Below, in pieces: positions 1 to 12,800 of a DNA stretch of 39,622 bases. The translations under genes were made by a program, and so were the position numbers. The notes below the pieces were generated by a model. The model was not told where the DNA came from. It worked only from the letters and a program-made list of their open reading frames with translations, and searched no databases. This DNA is from Didymodactylos carnosus (Eukaryota; Rotifera; Eurotatoria; Philodinida; Philodinidae). The stretch spans positions 1 through 39,622 of the forward strand of contig CAJNOQ010000883.1 in assembly GCA_905250885.1 (NCBI GenBank), in the 5' to 3' direction. Position 1 is the first letter of the stretch. Each line of letters opens with the position of its first letter.

Positions 1-1329
1 TTTTTGTTAAATAATAATAATAATAATAATTGCAAATTCTATTATCTTTTTCCCCCTCTCTCTCTTTTCATTCATAATTAACAAAAAGGCACACAATTTT
101 TTCTTTAAGAAAGTTTAGTAGAATGTCTCTAAAGAATAGAAACAACGACGTGAGTTTTATCTAAAAATCGACTATTGTGTCTCTTGATCATTTTCTGTTG
201 ATTAATTCATTTCTCGTTCCGTTATCCTATTTAATTTTTGAACATGCATTTACATATATTATTTGATTGTTCATTATTAAATGGATTATCATTCATCATC
301 ATTGTACAACAATAAGAAGAGTGAAGATGCTACTCAGTTGCTACAATTAATGAATGAAAGAAAAATGGAGAAAGAAGAGCGAGGGAGAGGAGGGGGGAGA
401 ACGTTGGTATTTTCACTTTACTTCTCACCTACTTCGCATTCTCGACAATTGTTTATAGTCAAGTGCTATGTGTGTCTATCAGATGTAATGGCATGCGTAT
501 ATAAGTTAGATTAGATTAACACAATCATATGTGTTTTCTAAAACTAATCAATGTTTGTATTGGTCTTTTGAAATTAACAAGAACCGACGCATTTCATGTA
601 AAACTATGAGTGTCTTTAGAAATACCTTATTGTTGGAAAATATACTCTTGACGAGCTCAATGAGTCGGTAGAACGTTAATATGCATGTACGTTTAATTTG
701 TTCTGGGATTGTAAACATTTTGTTTGTAGAAAAAACTTGATGAAAATAACGAGATCCTTCAAGTAATCTAACTCTACGTATACCTTTAAAATTTTCTTCC
801 ATAGAATCTCTCACTTCATCTACTTTAAATCATCTTTTCAATTATTTGAAACTCAAATCTAACGAGTTTTTATTCCTCTTCTATGAAAGTCTTCTAATTT
901 ATTCAGTTGTTCGTCATGTCTACTAGGTTTATTCAAACATCAGATGTGTTAGACAAACAAGTACAGAATTTCTTTTTTTCTTTCATTCTTTCTGATGTTT
1001 CAAAAAACATAATTTCATTATTAAAAAAATGAAATAAATTTTTTTCTGTTATTAACAATAATTTCAAGTTAAATATGTCGTTGTTTTTCTCTCTCTCCCT
1101 TTGTCTTCTCTTATACACACGCAGAAAAGTTAAATGATTCTGTATAGATTTTTTTTCTCTACCAGAAAGAAAGTCAAAGGTAAATGGAATCAACTCGACA
1201 ATGAAAAATAAAATTTGTAATTGTTTATTTCAAGTTTCAAGATGACATGTTAATAAATAAAAGTTTCATTATTAATAACAATAATAATAATACTAGAGCA
1301 TTAACCATTGACAGAAAACGTTGTTCACA
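1..1329. other. Non-coding AT-rich flank
   Basis: No coding region could be supported here. The stretch holds a (TAA)n microsatellite near 12-30, CT-rich tracts, and an AATAA-rich run near 1278-1294 just before the STPG4-like gene. Short open frames on both strands have no recognisable domain, no splice-linked continuation and compositions typical of low-complexity DNA. It probably contains the promoter and 5' UTR of the STPG4-like gene, but I see no clear TATA or initiator element. Confidence 0.6.
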
Positions 1330-2613
1330 ATGAGAGATACACCATCGCTTATGAGTAGTGCTGAATCTAGTATTGATAATTCGCTCGAGAATAGAACAAA
1401 AAAATATGTCAAAGGACTAACACGATCAAAAACTGATATAAAAAGACGAGATTTATCAATTAATCCAAAAGCACATCGTTTTGATAAAGCTTATCATTAT
1501 GTACCACCAGCGTCGAGCAGAGAATCATGGTGGAGATCAACAATAAAGGTGAGTTAATTAATAATTCAACATAAATTGATAGTTTTACACGAACATTATA
1601 GCACAGTGAAGAATTCGAATTGTAATCGAAAATAATAACTTTGGTAATTTTAAAAAATGTTTCTAACATTAGGAATCTCCAAATCCTGGCAGCTATGATA
1701 CTCATTTGAATACGTTTATTAAAGACATTGTACAACGTCCAAACACCTATGGCTTCAAAAGTGATGGTAGAAAACGAGATCCTCGTCCACTGGATCCCAA
1801 AGGCCAATATTTGATGCCAGGAGCATATCGATTCGAAGATTTTTCAGAACAGTAATTATTTGTTGAAATGTCTTTTTTTAGTCAATCTGATTCAATTATT
1901 TGTATTCTTTATATAGGTTACGTCGTCTGAAATATTCAACGTATGGTTTTAAAGGTCCTGAAAGAAGAGATGTAATGAAAAAGTCAATGATAACAGTTCA
2001 AGATAAGGTATATGCGTTACTACATAGATTTAAATGATATTATGTTATCTATAATTGACTTTCATCTGCTTAGGATATCGATGTTGCTCCCGGATTGTAT
2101 GAAACACAAAACTATTTGAGTTTAAATGCACCGATGGAAGCTGCAAAGTAAGAGTAAAACGTACAGTTGTTGTTTTTGGACACTCGTAATAAAAATGTGT
2201 AAACATGTTTTTAGACATAGTTTTTTCAAATCAAAAACGAGAAGAAAGCTCTTCTTACCTGTACGTAGTTCTTCATCCAATAATATTGTAACAATAAAGG
2301 CTAGTTATCTTGACTTTTACAGAAACTTGGACCAGCACCTGGTGATTATGAGCCAAAACTTGAAGAAACCAGTCCACCGATATCATCGTCATTTAAATCG
2401 AATACTGATCGATTCTTTCAGAAACCAACGGTACAAATGATCGTTTTTTTTTCGTTCATACTTACATTTTTGATTCTTTTCTTTTAGTTATCTCCTGGTC
2501 CGGGTGCTTATGAAACCTTAAGATTATTTCCAACGCCAAAGCAAATCGATAGTTTCTCAGCACGTGGCGTCTTTTTTAATGCTAATTTTCAACGACAAGC
2601 AGCAGCTGTTTGA
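1330..2613 (+). CDS. STPG4: STPG4-like sperm-tail PG-rich repeat protein
   Basis: Seven exons join in frame to a 280-aa protein: 1330-1548, 1673-1851, 1917-2007, 2074-2147, 2215-2260, 2323-2430, 2488-2613, all with GT-AG introns of 57-124 bp. The protein has the sperm-tail PG-rich (SHIPPO) repeat pattern: PGSYD, PGAYRF, APGLYE, APGDYE and PGPGAYE, each followed by an (F/Y)xFK(S/G) element such as YGFKS, FFKSKT and SFKSNT. The block RESWWRSTIKESPNPGSY, then LNTFI, then FKSDGRK, matches the N-terminal part of animal STPG4, and the length is close to the vertebrate protein. Family members are associated with flagella and cilia; in a rotifer-like animal a ciliary role is inferred. I chose the ATG at 1330; an in-frame TTG nine bases upstream is ignored. 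The 46-nt exon 5 is easily missed but keeps the frame and supplies a repeat core. Confidence 0.88.
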
Positions 2614-4900
2614 AATATTTCTTTCTATTGAGAAACTAGTCTCTACGCAACATCATATGATTATTTTCTCAAGTCTTTCATCCTTTATTTAAAATTTAAT
2701 TAGCAAAATACTATAAAGCAATACAGGAAATCAATTTAATCAGTTCTTGGTCATTGGATTGCATATTTAATACGCTATGATATCTCACAGCACGCACACT
2801 GATTGTTGTACACTATATTTAAGTGCAGCGAAGGTTTATTACTGTTTGTGTTTCTATAAATTATATAACTTTTCGTATATATATAAATGCACATTGTAAT
2901 AATAATAATAATAATAAACACACTTTGACACAGAAGCGGTATGAGTTTATACGACACTTTTCTGATATATGTTATGTAAGTATCGATATAATTCATCTGA
3001 ATAAGACAGTTGTTTAAATATGTCTTTTTTGCTACCATCATCAGGAAATACATGAAATAGAACTACAGTGTCCAATGATGAAAACCGGCTGGTAATGTGC
3101 ATGCAGATATCAAACTAATTTCCCCCAATAATATATTGGATAACGTATCGGAGACCATGATCTACTATCAGAAGTTTAGCTTATGTTCCAAATTGAAAAC
3201 AATGATTTGCATTTATTTTACATCTGTGAAATAAGTGACGTTGTCTGGATGATATTTTGAATAATAGATAACTAATAATGAACAGAATAAATAACATAAA
3301 TAGTGTTAATCGAATTAAATACAACCATCTATTTTGTTACCGTATATGACCACTGTTGTACTAAATAGTGGTGACCAAAAGTTGGTAAACAGGACATTGG
3401 AACCAAATCCTAAAAATCCAGACTAGTAGCTTTTAGACCAATGAGCAGCATCGCATATTATTAATAAGACAAACCAATTTTCCCATGCTAAGATTTGAGA
3501 TAACGCTTCCTGTTCCCTTATTAGGAATTCAGTCACATCCATTAATTGCATGCATAATGGAAAGAAAACATCGAAATTCACGCGATGATAATATTCGCAC
3601 GAGGTTCTTAATGCTGACAAATTCAGTAGTCATTTAGATAGAATCAGACCGGGACTTGTATCTTTGCCCGGATTTTATGGCGTTAATTTAGAATAACGCC
3701 AGTTTCGCTAAAATAGAATCCAACATATTCAAAACGCAAATGAATATATAGTTCTAAAGTAAACCATTTCATATCTTTCAGTTGGATCGCTAATTTCGTT
3801 ACTGCTGTTGATGATGATGTCGGACTTAGATAACTTGCAATGAAATGAAATGAATATGATGGATTAGATGTGAATATTCACAAGAATGATATATAAATAT
3901 GCCTAAAAATGGCATCAATAGTCCTAACAGAAGTGTTTTTGATCGAGAGCGTGGTACGACTGTGGAATATATTTTATACATTTCTTCGTACGCACCATAT
4001 GAACGCGAAGAAAAACATTTCGAAGTTTATTTGGAGTCGCGGAAAAGTGCTTTTTTGTATTCAGCACACTCGACAGCCCAGTAGATTTTCTATTTTTGGT
4101 GAGTGGTATTGCCAAAAAATTAGGAAAATTTTTCAAACAAAATGGCGAAAAAAATTTCCATTGGAAAAAAGTATTAGTTTGAAAATTTTTCTCAAAGCTT
4201 TGACAGTAACCCAAATAGAAAATATACTAAAAGCACATTTCCGTGGCTCTAAATCGACCATATGTTACACGTTAATTTTGTCTAATCGACACCATAAGAG
4301 TAGAGATAGGGTGCGAGAGTAATAGAGATCGGGTGCGTAGAGTATAGAGTGCGAGTAGTTTAAATTTTGTTCGGTCATCAATGCACGATAAAATCAGAGC
4401 AACTTCAGTATCATCTGCAAATCAAACAATAATCTTTCTGAACAGAAATGACTCTATACACGTTCATACCGCGCCGCTCAGTACCACTGGTGGAAACTTC
4501 ATTTCTATACCAGTAAGCGTCAACTGAAAACGAGAATTTCAATTCTTTTCGCGTCAAAGATACCATATACAACCACGATTATACTCAAAACGTATCAGAA
4601 CATGTTTTCTATTTCAACAGTAATTTTACTAAAAATAAAAGATGGCGCTGTCGGTTAACTATTACGAAACTGAGGTGTTACTAGTCATCTGTTGTATCAG
4701 CACTTCGCGTCCTAAATAAATTCATAAATTCGTTTTAAACTTTTAGGTGAACTTTTCGACGATTATATTTTCGTTTCGTCACTAAGATATAAAAAAATAA
4801 TAAAAATATTATTTACATAAATATAAGCTATATAACGGCAACGTTATTCGCGTATAAACAAAATATGCAGAAATTAGAGACGAATTTAACTAGAACAAAA
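2614..4900. other. Intergenic region between STPG4-like and CDK genes
   Basis: The two genes converge on this 2.3-kb stretch, which should contain both 3' UTRs. I see no supportable gene. Contents: an AAT run near 2897-2917; a perfect 8-bp hairpin with arms at 3678-3685 and 3694-3701; a short inverted repeat near 4124-4183; and a 22-bp tandem repeat at 4302-4358, listed separately. Overlapping open frames of 61-137 codons around 3899-4322 lack any recognised motif. Confidence 0.55.
4302..4358. repeat. 22-bp imperfect tandem repeat, about 2.6 units
   Basis: Units start at 4302, 4324 and 4346. The first two share AGAGAT, then GGGTGCG, then an AGAGTA-like end; the third is partial. It is locally less AT-rich than its surroundings. 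Confidence 0.6.
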
Positions 4901-6485
4901 TTAAGGAGAAGTCGGACAGTACCATGCAAAAACATCAATTGGTGATGAATCATCGTATAACAGCATGGGTGGTGAATGAAATACATCAAATGAATCGGTA
5001 AATTCTGATCGAACACTTTGAATTTCATAATCAGAATTTGTGTCACACGGACTTATTGTATCTAAATACGTTTGTTTATAATCAAAAATATCATCGACAG
5101 CTGTTGACAATGATTGATCATCGAACGAAACTGTACACATTGTATGATCAGATTTTCTGAAAAAATCATGCTGTAATGCTTTCTTTGCTGAACAACGATT
5201 TTTTGCATTAAATTCCAGTAAGGACTAAAATGAAGAGATGACACAATATTAGATGAAATTAAATTGTATTACAATCAATTACTTGTAAAAGATCGGATGC
5301 ACATTTATCGGTAAATCTAATTAAACGTTCTAGTGTTGTCGATGTTTTATTACAGTTTGTAAATGACTCTCGGGTAATTTTGGCTTTATCGGGCCAATCG
5401 CTTTTATCTGGTAAACCAAATAAACTAGAAAAAATATTAATAATAGTATCAAATATACCAGTTAATTTGTCAGTAATACCATATTATTTTTTTCAATTGA
5501 TCAATTTCCGTCTTTCCGGGAAATAATGCTTTGCCAAAGGCCATTTCAGCGAATATACATCCTACAAGTAGCAGATAAAAAACATCAAATATTAGAAAAA
5601 TATATGATATAACTTTTCTCAGCTCTTCATACCCACGCTCCAAATATCCACAGCCATATTGTAAGAGGCTTGTAGCAGTACTTCAGGCGCACGATACCAC
5701 ATTGTAACAACCTATTCATAGACAAATAATCTATAAGCGATATACCTCCTTTATAGCTAAAACTTACGACTGATGTTAGCAACTTCGTGTAATTATATTC
5801 TCTTGCTAAACCAAAATCAGCTATTTTTAAAATACCATTGGACGTAATTAGAATATTTTGAGGTTTAATATCACGATGAAAGATAGAATTATTATGTAAA
5901 ACAGAAACACCTGTTAATAATTGTTCGGTAAGACTCTGCAAGAATATGTTAAGAAATAGATCTTGTTATTTCCATCAAAAAAACTACATACCCGAATAAT
6001 ATTGATGTTTAATGGTCGATGAGATTTAAGATACCGATCAAGATCATATTCAATATATTCAAAAATAAATACAACTATCTGGTTATCGTCTTGTGATGAA
6101 TCAATAATTATTTCTTTCAATCTACATAAAAATTTGTTTTCAAAAATATATTCTTTAATTAAATGTCAAATAATAGTTTATTACGTACTTGATGAGATTC
6201 TGATGAGCTGATTTATTCATCTTTGTTAAAAATGCTGCTTCTCTTAAAATTGCTGTTGGAATACCTTCACGTGTTTTTTTCATATGTACTTTTTTCATTG
6301 CTACATATTCATTTGTTTCACGATGACGAGCTTTATGAACACATCTTCAATGAACAAGGCAAACCAATCTTTATACTCCTCAGTAAAAACATATTTTCCA
6401 CGATTCAAACTTACCCGAATGCACCTTCACCAAGAATTTCCAAAATAGCATATTTACTAGTTTTATCAGCAAACGTATTTTGCAT
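4901..6485 (-). CDS. Cyclin-dependent kinase, CDK4/6-like
   Basis: Eight exons on the minus strand join in frame to 383 aa: 6485-6415, 6344-6189, 6121-5992, 5935-5768, 5711-5633, 5561-5480, 5424-5283, 5224-4901. The kinase domain is complete: glycine-rich loop GEGAFGCV (19-26), catalytic Lys41 in VAMKK, a PSTAIRE-equivalent helix PTAILRE (53-59), HRD (139-141) with DIKPQN, DFG (159-161), activation-loop Thr173 in LLTSVV, then [10 protein letters not shown] and [22 protein letters not shown] and the LTSVVVT segment resemble CDK4/6 more than CDK1/2. Known role of the family: D-type cyclin partner that phosphorylates Rb in G1. The last about 80 residues form an acidic, Ser/Asp-rich tail ending in CPTSP, which typical CDK4/6 lack. 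In the glycine loop the usual Thr/Ala-Tyr pair is Ala-Phe. CDK4/6 rather than another CDK is my reading from motifs and should be tested by phylogeny. Confidence 0.87.
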
Positions 6486-8395
6486 TGTTTAATCAATCTG
6501 TTCTGGGGTAAAATGAAAGATCGTGATTTTGAACTTCTTTCAATATATTCAAATTCTGTATCAGACGTTTACGCAATCACGACCAACTTGTTCAGTACAA
6601 TGTGGAAAAGAGAAAAAACAATTGAATATCATAGAAACAGAACGTTCTTATTCATATGCAGCCAATTTATACGCACGTATTGAACACAAATAAAGAAAAG
6701 GATATTCGCCGTGACCGTTGAAAATTTGAACAATTTATCATAGTTAGTGTTGACAGCGATGTTCAAAAATTTCATACAGAAAGAAAAAATGACTTCATTC
6801 TATCGCTGTACACTGAAACAACTTAGAAAAACATTAGATAGACTCATTTTTCTTTCCATGATTTAGAACGGACGATGGAAAAGAAGTCATGTTTAAAATG
6901 GATTTCGAAATGTTGAACTTCTTGGGAAAACTTGAGGTCAGTTTCACCTATAATTCATAAAAGTTTTTGATAAATAGAAGCACCAATAGATTGTGATCAA
7001 AATGCGAACAGTCATCAATATTCATCTAAGTGTCTCTTTACGTGAGCAACATGAAAAACATGTTGAGCAGGTTAAATTCTTGCATATTCACTGTCTTTAG
7101 AGATGCTAATAAAGCGTCTTATTCATCTGAAATATACATGTGAGTTGTTATGTACTTAGAATAACGTAGAAAAATCTCAAAATATTTTTATTTGTTTGTA
7201 AATTTAGCACCAGTAGTTAACTCAATAAACATAAATATTGTTCACTCTATTAGTAAATGTCAGGATGTCTTAGCATATGTAACTTATTCTTTTTTCTCAT
7301 TCTTTTCTTGTCTACTCTGACTAACATTCAAGAAATTTTTATTTTTGCTATAGTTCAGATATACCATTCGAGACAATTCACATCTAGCAGAATTAAAAAT
7401 TCTTCTATAGTATATATTAATTAAATATACTGTAATAAATAGATTAGATTAGATAAAGAAAACGAGCGGTTTTGATGCTTTTTTTCAAAAATTTGATGAT
7501 TTTCTCTTCTCATTGTTTCTGTTCATTTCTAACTGACATCGTATGATTAGCAATAACTTAACTTTTTCCTTTGAAATTCGTACAAAAAATTTAGTTTGAT
7601 GTAATAAACATTATCAGATGGTTTCCTAGAAGTTACCTGAACAGTTTAGTAAAGCTTTGACATATCTTGTACAAGAATACCACAGTAAACTCCGTTCATT
7701 TTCAGATGCTTCTAGCGCTTTTTTCAGAACAACAATAAAACGGGAAAAATCTTTAAAAAAGCCGTCAATATATCTTAGTAGTGTAAAACTTTGATATTAC
7801 CCACTGTTATATTGAACATAGATTTTATCTTACCCTAAAACGTTTCAAAAAAATGTTTTTTCCATTTTTTTACTCCTTAAAATACGTTTTTCCGGTGCTT
7901 AAGGGAAAAACGTTTTAATTTTTACAACGTTTAATGTGAAACAAAATTCACGTTCAATATGGCAATGCAATTGACTATAAAAGGTTTTCACATGAGTATA
8001 GATCCAACCACAACAATTATGATTTCTTGTTACGTGAAACTAGTGGTATCTTGCAAATATTTTGTATCTTCATTCACATCGAATGGACCGACAAAGTAAT
8101 TGATTAGAGATACTTCTCTCTACCTCATATCATATAAAGCTCATATGAGTAACGGGTGGTCCATAAACAATTGGTCATAATATTTTCCTTTCATGTCTGT
8201 TCTCTGTTATCTATCAGACTTAGTCTATTTTTCAAAAGATTTTACTAGAAATCCTCGAAAAAATTATATTCTTATTCCTTAAATAATGAAAAATAGGCTC
8301 TTCAAAACCTTGTACTATATAAATGGACAAACGGTGATTATTCTCGAAATATATTTCGCGATCTAAATAGTATGTTATTTTACTTGAGGCGGCTC
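6486..8395. other. Non-coding AT-rich intergenic DNA upstream of the CDK gene
   Basis: No coding region could be supported. It probably includes the 5' UTR and promoter of the CDK gene at its left end. A small foldback at 7809-7960 is listed separately. The rest is AT-rich DNA with no recognisable genes. Confidence 0.5.
7809..7960. repeat. Small foldback element (about 150 bp)
   Basis: The left end ATATTGAAC is answered by GTTCAATAT at the right end. The arms continue inward with imperfect pairing through AAAACGTTT-like and GTTTTTTCC/GGGAAAAAC-like segments, around a centre that itself contains CCTTAA and TTAAGG. It looks like a short palindromic MITE, but I cannot define a target duplication. 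Confidence 0.5.
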
Positions 8396-8744
8396 CAGTG
8401 GCGTAACCAGGATTTTTAGTCCAATGGGCAAACTTCTACTGTATCAGAAAAAAACGATGGGCAAAATGGGCAAGGTTTTTGTCGATGGGCCAAAAGATTT
8501 TTGGTCCAAAAAGAACAGAAAAAAATGAAATGAGATTCTTTTAATTTCTGAATTAGATTCTAATTCAAAAATAAACAAACAATTCTGTCTATAGGTACTC
8601 TTACATTATACAAAAAAAACCGCATGGGTACATCTGCTAAGTAAAATTTCAATGGGCAAAAACTTACTAATAGAAATTACAATGGGCAAATCTCCAAATG
8701 AAATGGGCAATTGCCCATTTGCCACCCACCCTGGTACGCCGCTG
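8396..8744. mobile_element. hAT-type MITE with perfect 8-bp target duplication
   Basis: The element is 349 bp and non-coding. Its ends are near-matching inverted repeats: CAGTGGCGTAACCAGG at the left and, read from the right, CAGCGGCGTACCAGGG. Both sides are flanked by the identical octamer GGCGGCTC (8388-8395 and 8745-8752). An 8-bp duplication with CAGNGGCG-type ends is characteristic of the hAT superfamily. The interior repeats AATGGGCA on one strand several times, including a palindromic ATGGGCAATTGCCCAT near the right end, as expected of subterminal transposase-binding repeats. There is no transposase, so mobilisation would need a hAT enzyme elsewhere. The perfect duplication suggests a relatively recent insertion. 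Confidence 0.9.
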
Positions 8745-8752
8745 GGCGGCTC

Positions 8753-9860
8753 GATGTTGATTGAAAATGATCGCTGAAATTGGCACTATTAATCTACACT
8801 ATGCATCCATACGCTAAACAGTCGTATCACACTGGATCGAAACATTTCTTGTTCAGAAATACTTCATATGCATATCGTTCGATGCTGTTTTTCATGCTGA
8901 TTCCAAATATGTTGTTCGTTTTTAATAAAAGTGCTTCTCATCTGAGAAAATTGGATTTCACTTAAAAAACAAACGGTTTTTTGGAAAATCCATAACTTAG
9001 TCCGGAGCCATTTAGGCTCATATCATACATGTGCAATACATAAAAGAATATTTTGACAAAGTTTGATGAAATTTGGACCTGTGCTAAAGTGTGCGCACTG
9101 ACTATCCTGAGCATTCATCTTCGGAACACTATAAAGCATAGAAAGAAAACTTTTTTTTCTAAAACCAAAAGCACTAGAGCAAATTATTTTTAACGATTCG
9201 ATAGAGCGAAATGTCTAGTTCAGAATATGTATCGCAACGTGTTGTTTAGTTCAACAGGAAAATTTTTATTTCTTACTAGGCCCAGTTTTCAGCTAATTTT
9301 TCAATCTAAGTTTCTCTAGCTAATCATGAGAGCTGGAATTTAAAATTTTATGCGGTTAGATAGCCCACATTTCCGAATATATTAAGTGGTCGTCAAATCT
9401 TGAAAAAGCGCACTTTCAAAATTCCACTTAATGTCCACGTGGTTGCCCACTGTGTAACGTCGTGTATCGTTGGTGAAAGTTGAGAAAGATTTATACTAAA
9501 AAAAGATATCAAGGAGAAAATTAATTCAAGAATTGGCAATCAAGAGTAAGCGTTCAACTAATACTGGGAAATAATATGGAATGTTGGATCTACAAATTTA
9601 TGAAAGAACTATTTTTTATTGTCTTCGTGTTAAGGTTACTCGTATAATCTTCAGTTTTGTTTTACTGGAAAAGTAAAAATGCATTCTTAACCATACATAT
9701 CACATAAGAAAAAAAATGACTAAAATTAAAATTAAAAATAAATTCGTATTCAAAAAATTAAATCACGACTTATTATCAGAAGAAAAACTTGTGGAACGCA
9801 TCGTTCAAAAACTAATAAGAAAAAACAATCACCAAACAACATATAAACAGCATTCTTTTA
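8753..9860. other. Intergenic DNA downstream of the GALNT10-like gene
   Basis: No gene was found. The 8970-9480 portion has the texture of an old non-coding repeat (an AACTTAGTCCGG-type block, then an AAATTTGG block), similar in style to the elements at 22984 and 29905, but I cannot define ends. The right end should contain the 3' UTR of the GALNT10-like gene, whose AATAAA lies at 9857-9862. Confidence 0.45.
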
Positions 9861-9862
9861 TT
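9857..9862 (-). promoter_or_regulatory. AATAAA overlapping the GALNT10-like stop codon
   Basis: The hexamer on the minus strand starts at the second base of the TAA stop (9863-9861). If it is used, the 3' UTR is only a few tens of bases. Confidence 0.5.
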
Positions 9863-12800
9863 AAAAGTACTGTTCAAAATCTTTTTTTATTAGTGTTGCA
9901 TTGTAAGATGAAATATTCCATTGTTGTGTTTTTATTTTTATGTCACATGGTTCCATAAATAAACTTTTAGTTGTGATATCACAATCCAAACATAACTTTG
10001 TCAAAACATGAACTATCTGATAAGTATTCTAAAAGATAGAAAAAAATCAAAATAGAATCAATTTGGTACTATATAAATGCAAATCTTACGATATTATACA
10101 TAAAATGTTGATTTCCTTTAAAACCTAAAAGTATATAAACAATAACAAATAAATTTGAAAGCATTTGTGTATCAGAATAATTACCATGGCATGAAAATAA
10201 GACAACTGGAGCACGTTTACCATTTTTTGGTACATCAAAACACATTTCTCGATTCTTTGGACGGATATCTTGTCTCCATGAAATTTCAAATTCCTAAAAA
10301 ATTTGCTAAAAGATAAAAAAATTAAAAAAAAACAATACTTCCACCGCAAAACAAAATGGTCATCTGACGAATACTAGTCATAAACATACAAATTATAAAT
10401 TTAACCCAAAACAGTAACATACTTGTTCTCCACCAATTCCCTTATGATCGGACAAGCATTGATCAAGACCAAATGAGGCATGTTCACTGCCATGTTTCGT
10501 ATCTGTAAAGTTATACTTTATATAAATATCGAAGTTTTACTAATTAACAGATCTACTCATTTACATACCTACGCATAATGGGGCAGTCATACTACGAATC
10601 TATACAATAAGATTATAGTAGAAGATTTAGATATTAATACTATTCTTTGTAAGTGCTCACTTCTCCGGAAGCATACGGCGGTAACGGGATAGGAGGATAA
10701 TATTTCGGTAGATCGAACGCGACATTTTCCATAAACCTTCAAAAACATAGAGATATCTGCTACAAAATTTTAGAATGGCAGGTTGTTATGATTTACCATT
10801 TAAAAGATTTACAATTGAGTTTTTTACGAATTTCCAGTTGTTTTGTTAAATTTCCAGCATCTGTTTTTCTAAGTAAACAAAGATTCATCACTCTTCTTTT
10901 GACTACAATAAGGTTAAAGTGCCGTTAGTGAAATGGAGCTAAGTTTTAACCTGCTGAGATGGCCATAAGTGTTTAAATTATAACAGTTTGCACAGTTAAC
11001 TTATTTTTATACCTATAATGTGGTGAACGTTTGTAAATAAATTCTTTATATTCGTCCATCCATACCTATAATAAAACGGTACTTCTTTATAACTTGTTTA
11101 ATCGAATGACAGTATCGATATGTACATACTTCGGCCACTCTTTTATGGTTCTAAAACAGACATATGGAGGCAATATTATGCTATAAAATATCTCATTGAA
11201 ATATACACCTACTCTGGTCATGTAGTCACCAAATGAAAAACCACCGAATGGATTAAACTTTCGATAAATATCTAATTAAGACAAAATGTTATTTATTGTA
11301 TTTGGCTAAAAAGCAGAAATACTTACGGCCAACACGAGAACAAGGCGTATCTTTTAATTGTCCTCCACACTGCCAAATCTGTTGTTAATTAAGAAATAAT
11401 GTCTTTTATAAACAAAAGTAATAAACTCTGTCATACCTTGAAACTTGATTCATACTGTTCTCCACCCCACACATCTGAAGATACACGTTGAAAATGTAAC
11501 AAAAAATTTGTAACTCTTTACTCACCATTCACCTAATCCTTCATCATAGCCTGAAAGAAAGAAAAACGTATTTTCTCGTTGTCTTCTACTAGCAGTTTAG
11601 ATACACACCTCCAATTTCCCAAAACCATTTTTTACTAATTGCAAACAATCCCCCAGCCATAACAGGAGAGCTACGAATACAGAGATAAAAAAGATATTGG
11701 TATTATACCAGTTTATTCACGTACTCGAATGGCTCCGAAGGCTGGTTAAGTGTTTCAGGCAATAAAGGAAGTCGTTTATAAAACATTTGCCTAAACATAA
11801 ACATTCTCAAACAGATGTACGCAAATATTTCACATACAAATCTTACTACCAGTCAAAAGCTCCTCGTGCTCCCTCATCCTGAGCTAGAAAAAAAGAGATT
11901 ACAATTAACTGATGCTTGTTAAAAGAAACTTTACGTACCAATATAGGCAAAATTATCCCATTTAATAATGTCAATGAACGGACATACTGCTATTCTATAA
12001 TCAAAAGAGATCGGTTCTAAAAAGAGACTAAAGATTTATATCAATATTGCTGCTTTTTCTTCATGTTTTCATTACCTATTAATGGTGGAAGCCAATTATA
12101 ATTAACTTCAATATGAGAGTCAAAAAAAATTAATATCTCGGCTGTTGCCTCTCTAGCACCGGCCATTCTCGTTCGAATCAATCCTTCTCTTTTTTTTAAA
12201 CGTATAATACGTGTTTTTTTTAACTTTGCTACGTAGTCGTCAAGCTTCTCCTTTAAAAAATCTACAAATAATGAATAAAAAATTCATTTTGATTCTACAA
12301 TCGGATTATTTTATTAAAATCACCTTTTGTGCTTGCGTCATCAACAAGTATAATTTCTTTTAAAAGTATTGCTGGTGTACGATTTAATATGCTGTGTATG
12401 GATCTTATAAGTGATGACCAATGTTCATCATGAAACGGAATAATAATACTAACGATTGGAAGATTTTCGGCATACAGTTTCTTCTTACAACTAATTGAAC
12501 AAAACATGTGCATATGTTAGACCACTTACGCTATAAACTAAATAAATGATTTTACCCACTCTGGATGACGAATATCTTTAACAGATCGATGGATAGAAAT
12601 GTTGTCAGAAACATAAGCGTTAAAACCGTTCTCCCGATATAATTTAGAAAATTCATGACTACTTCGCTCTTGCATTGATGGTTCGACTGGTTGTCCCTGT
12701 TCTCCAAGACCTAAAACAGAAAATTTTTTGTATTCATTTATGAAACAAAAAGAGATTAAAACAAAACAATAAACAGCTACACAATAGACATTCTCATAGG

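Noticed and set aside
281..514. 77-codon plus-strand frame with an Arg/Gly/Glu stretch
   Set aside because: The charged stretch is encoded by a purine-rich tract; no domain or linked exon was found.
1460..1807. 115-codon minus-strand frame
   Set aside because: It lies opposite exons 1-2 of the STPG4-like gene and has no motif; it is a shadow frame.
3678..3701. Perfect 8-bp hairpin as a transcription terminator
   Set aside because: Intrinsic terminators are not expected in an animal nuclear genome, and the hairpin is not at a gene end.
3899..4322. Overlapping open frames of 61-137 codons on both strands
   Set aside because: No recognisable domain, no splice partners, and both strands are open over the same stretch, as expected by chance here.
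8970..9480. Possible third member of the piggyBac-type repeat
   Set aside because: The texture is similar, but I could not align enough blocks or find ends to claim membership.
11474..11550. GTGAGT donor four codons into GLGEW for GALNT10-like exon 9
   Set aside because: It has a better donor consensus but leads to an immediate stop; the GTGAAT donor at 11532 restores the conserved GLDVWGGE.
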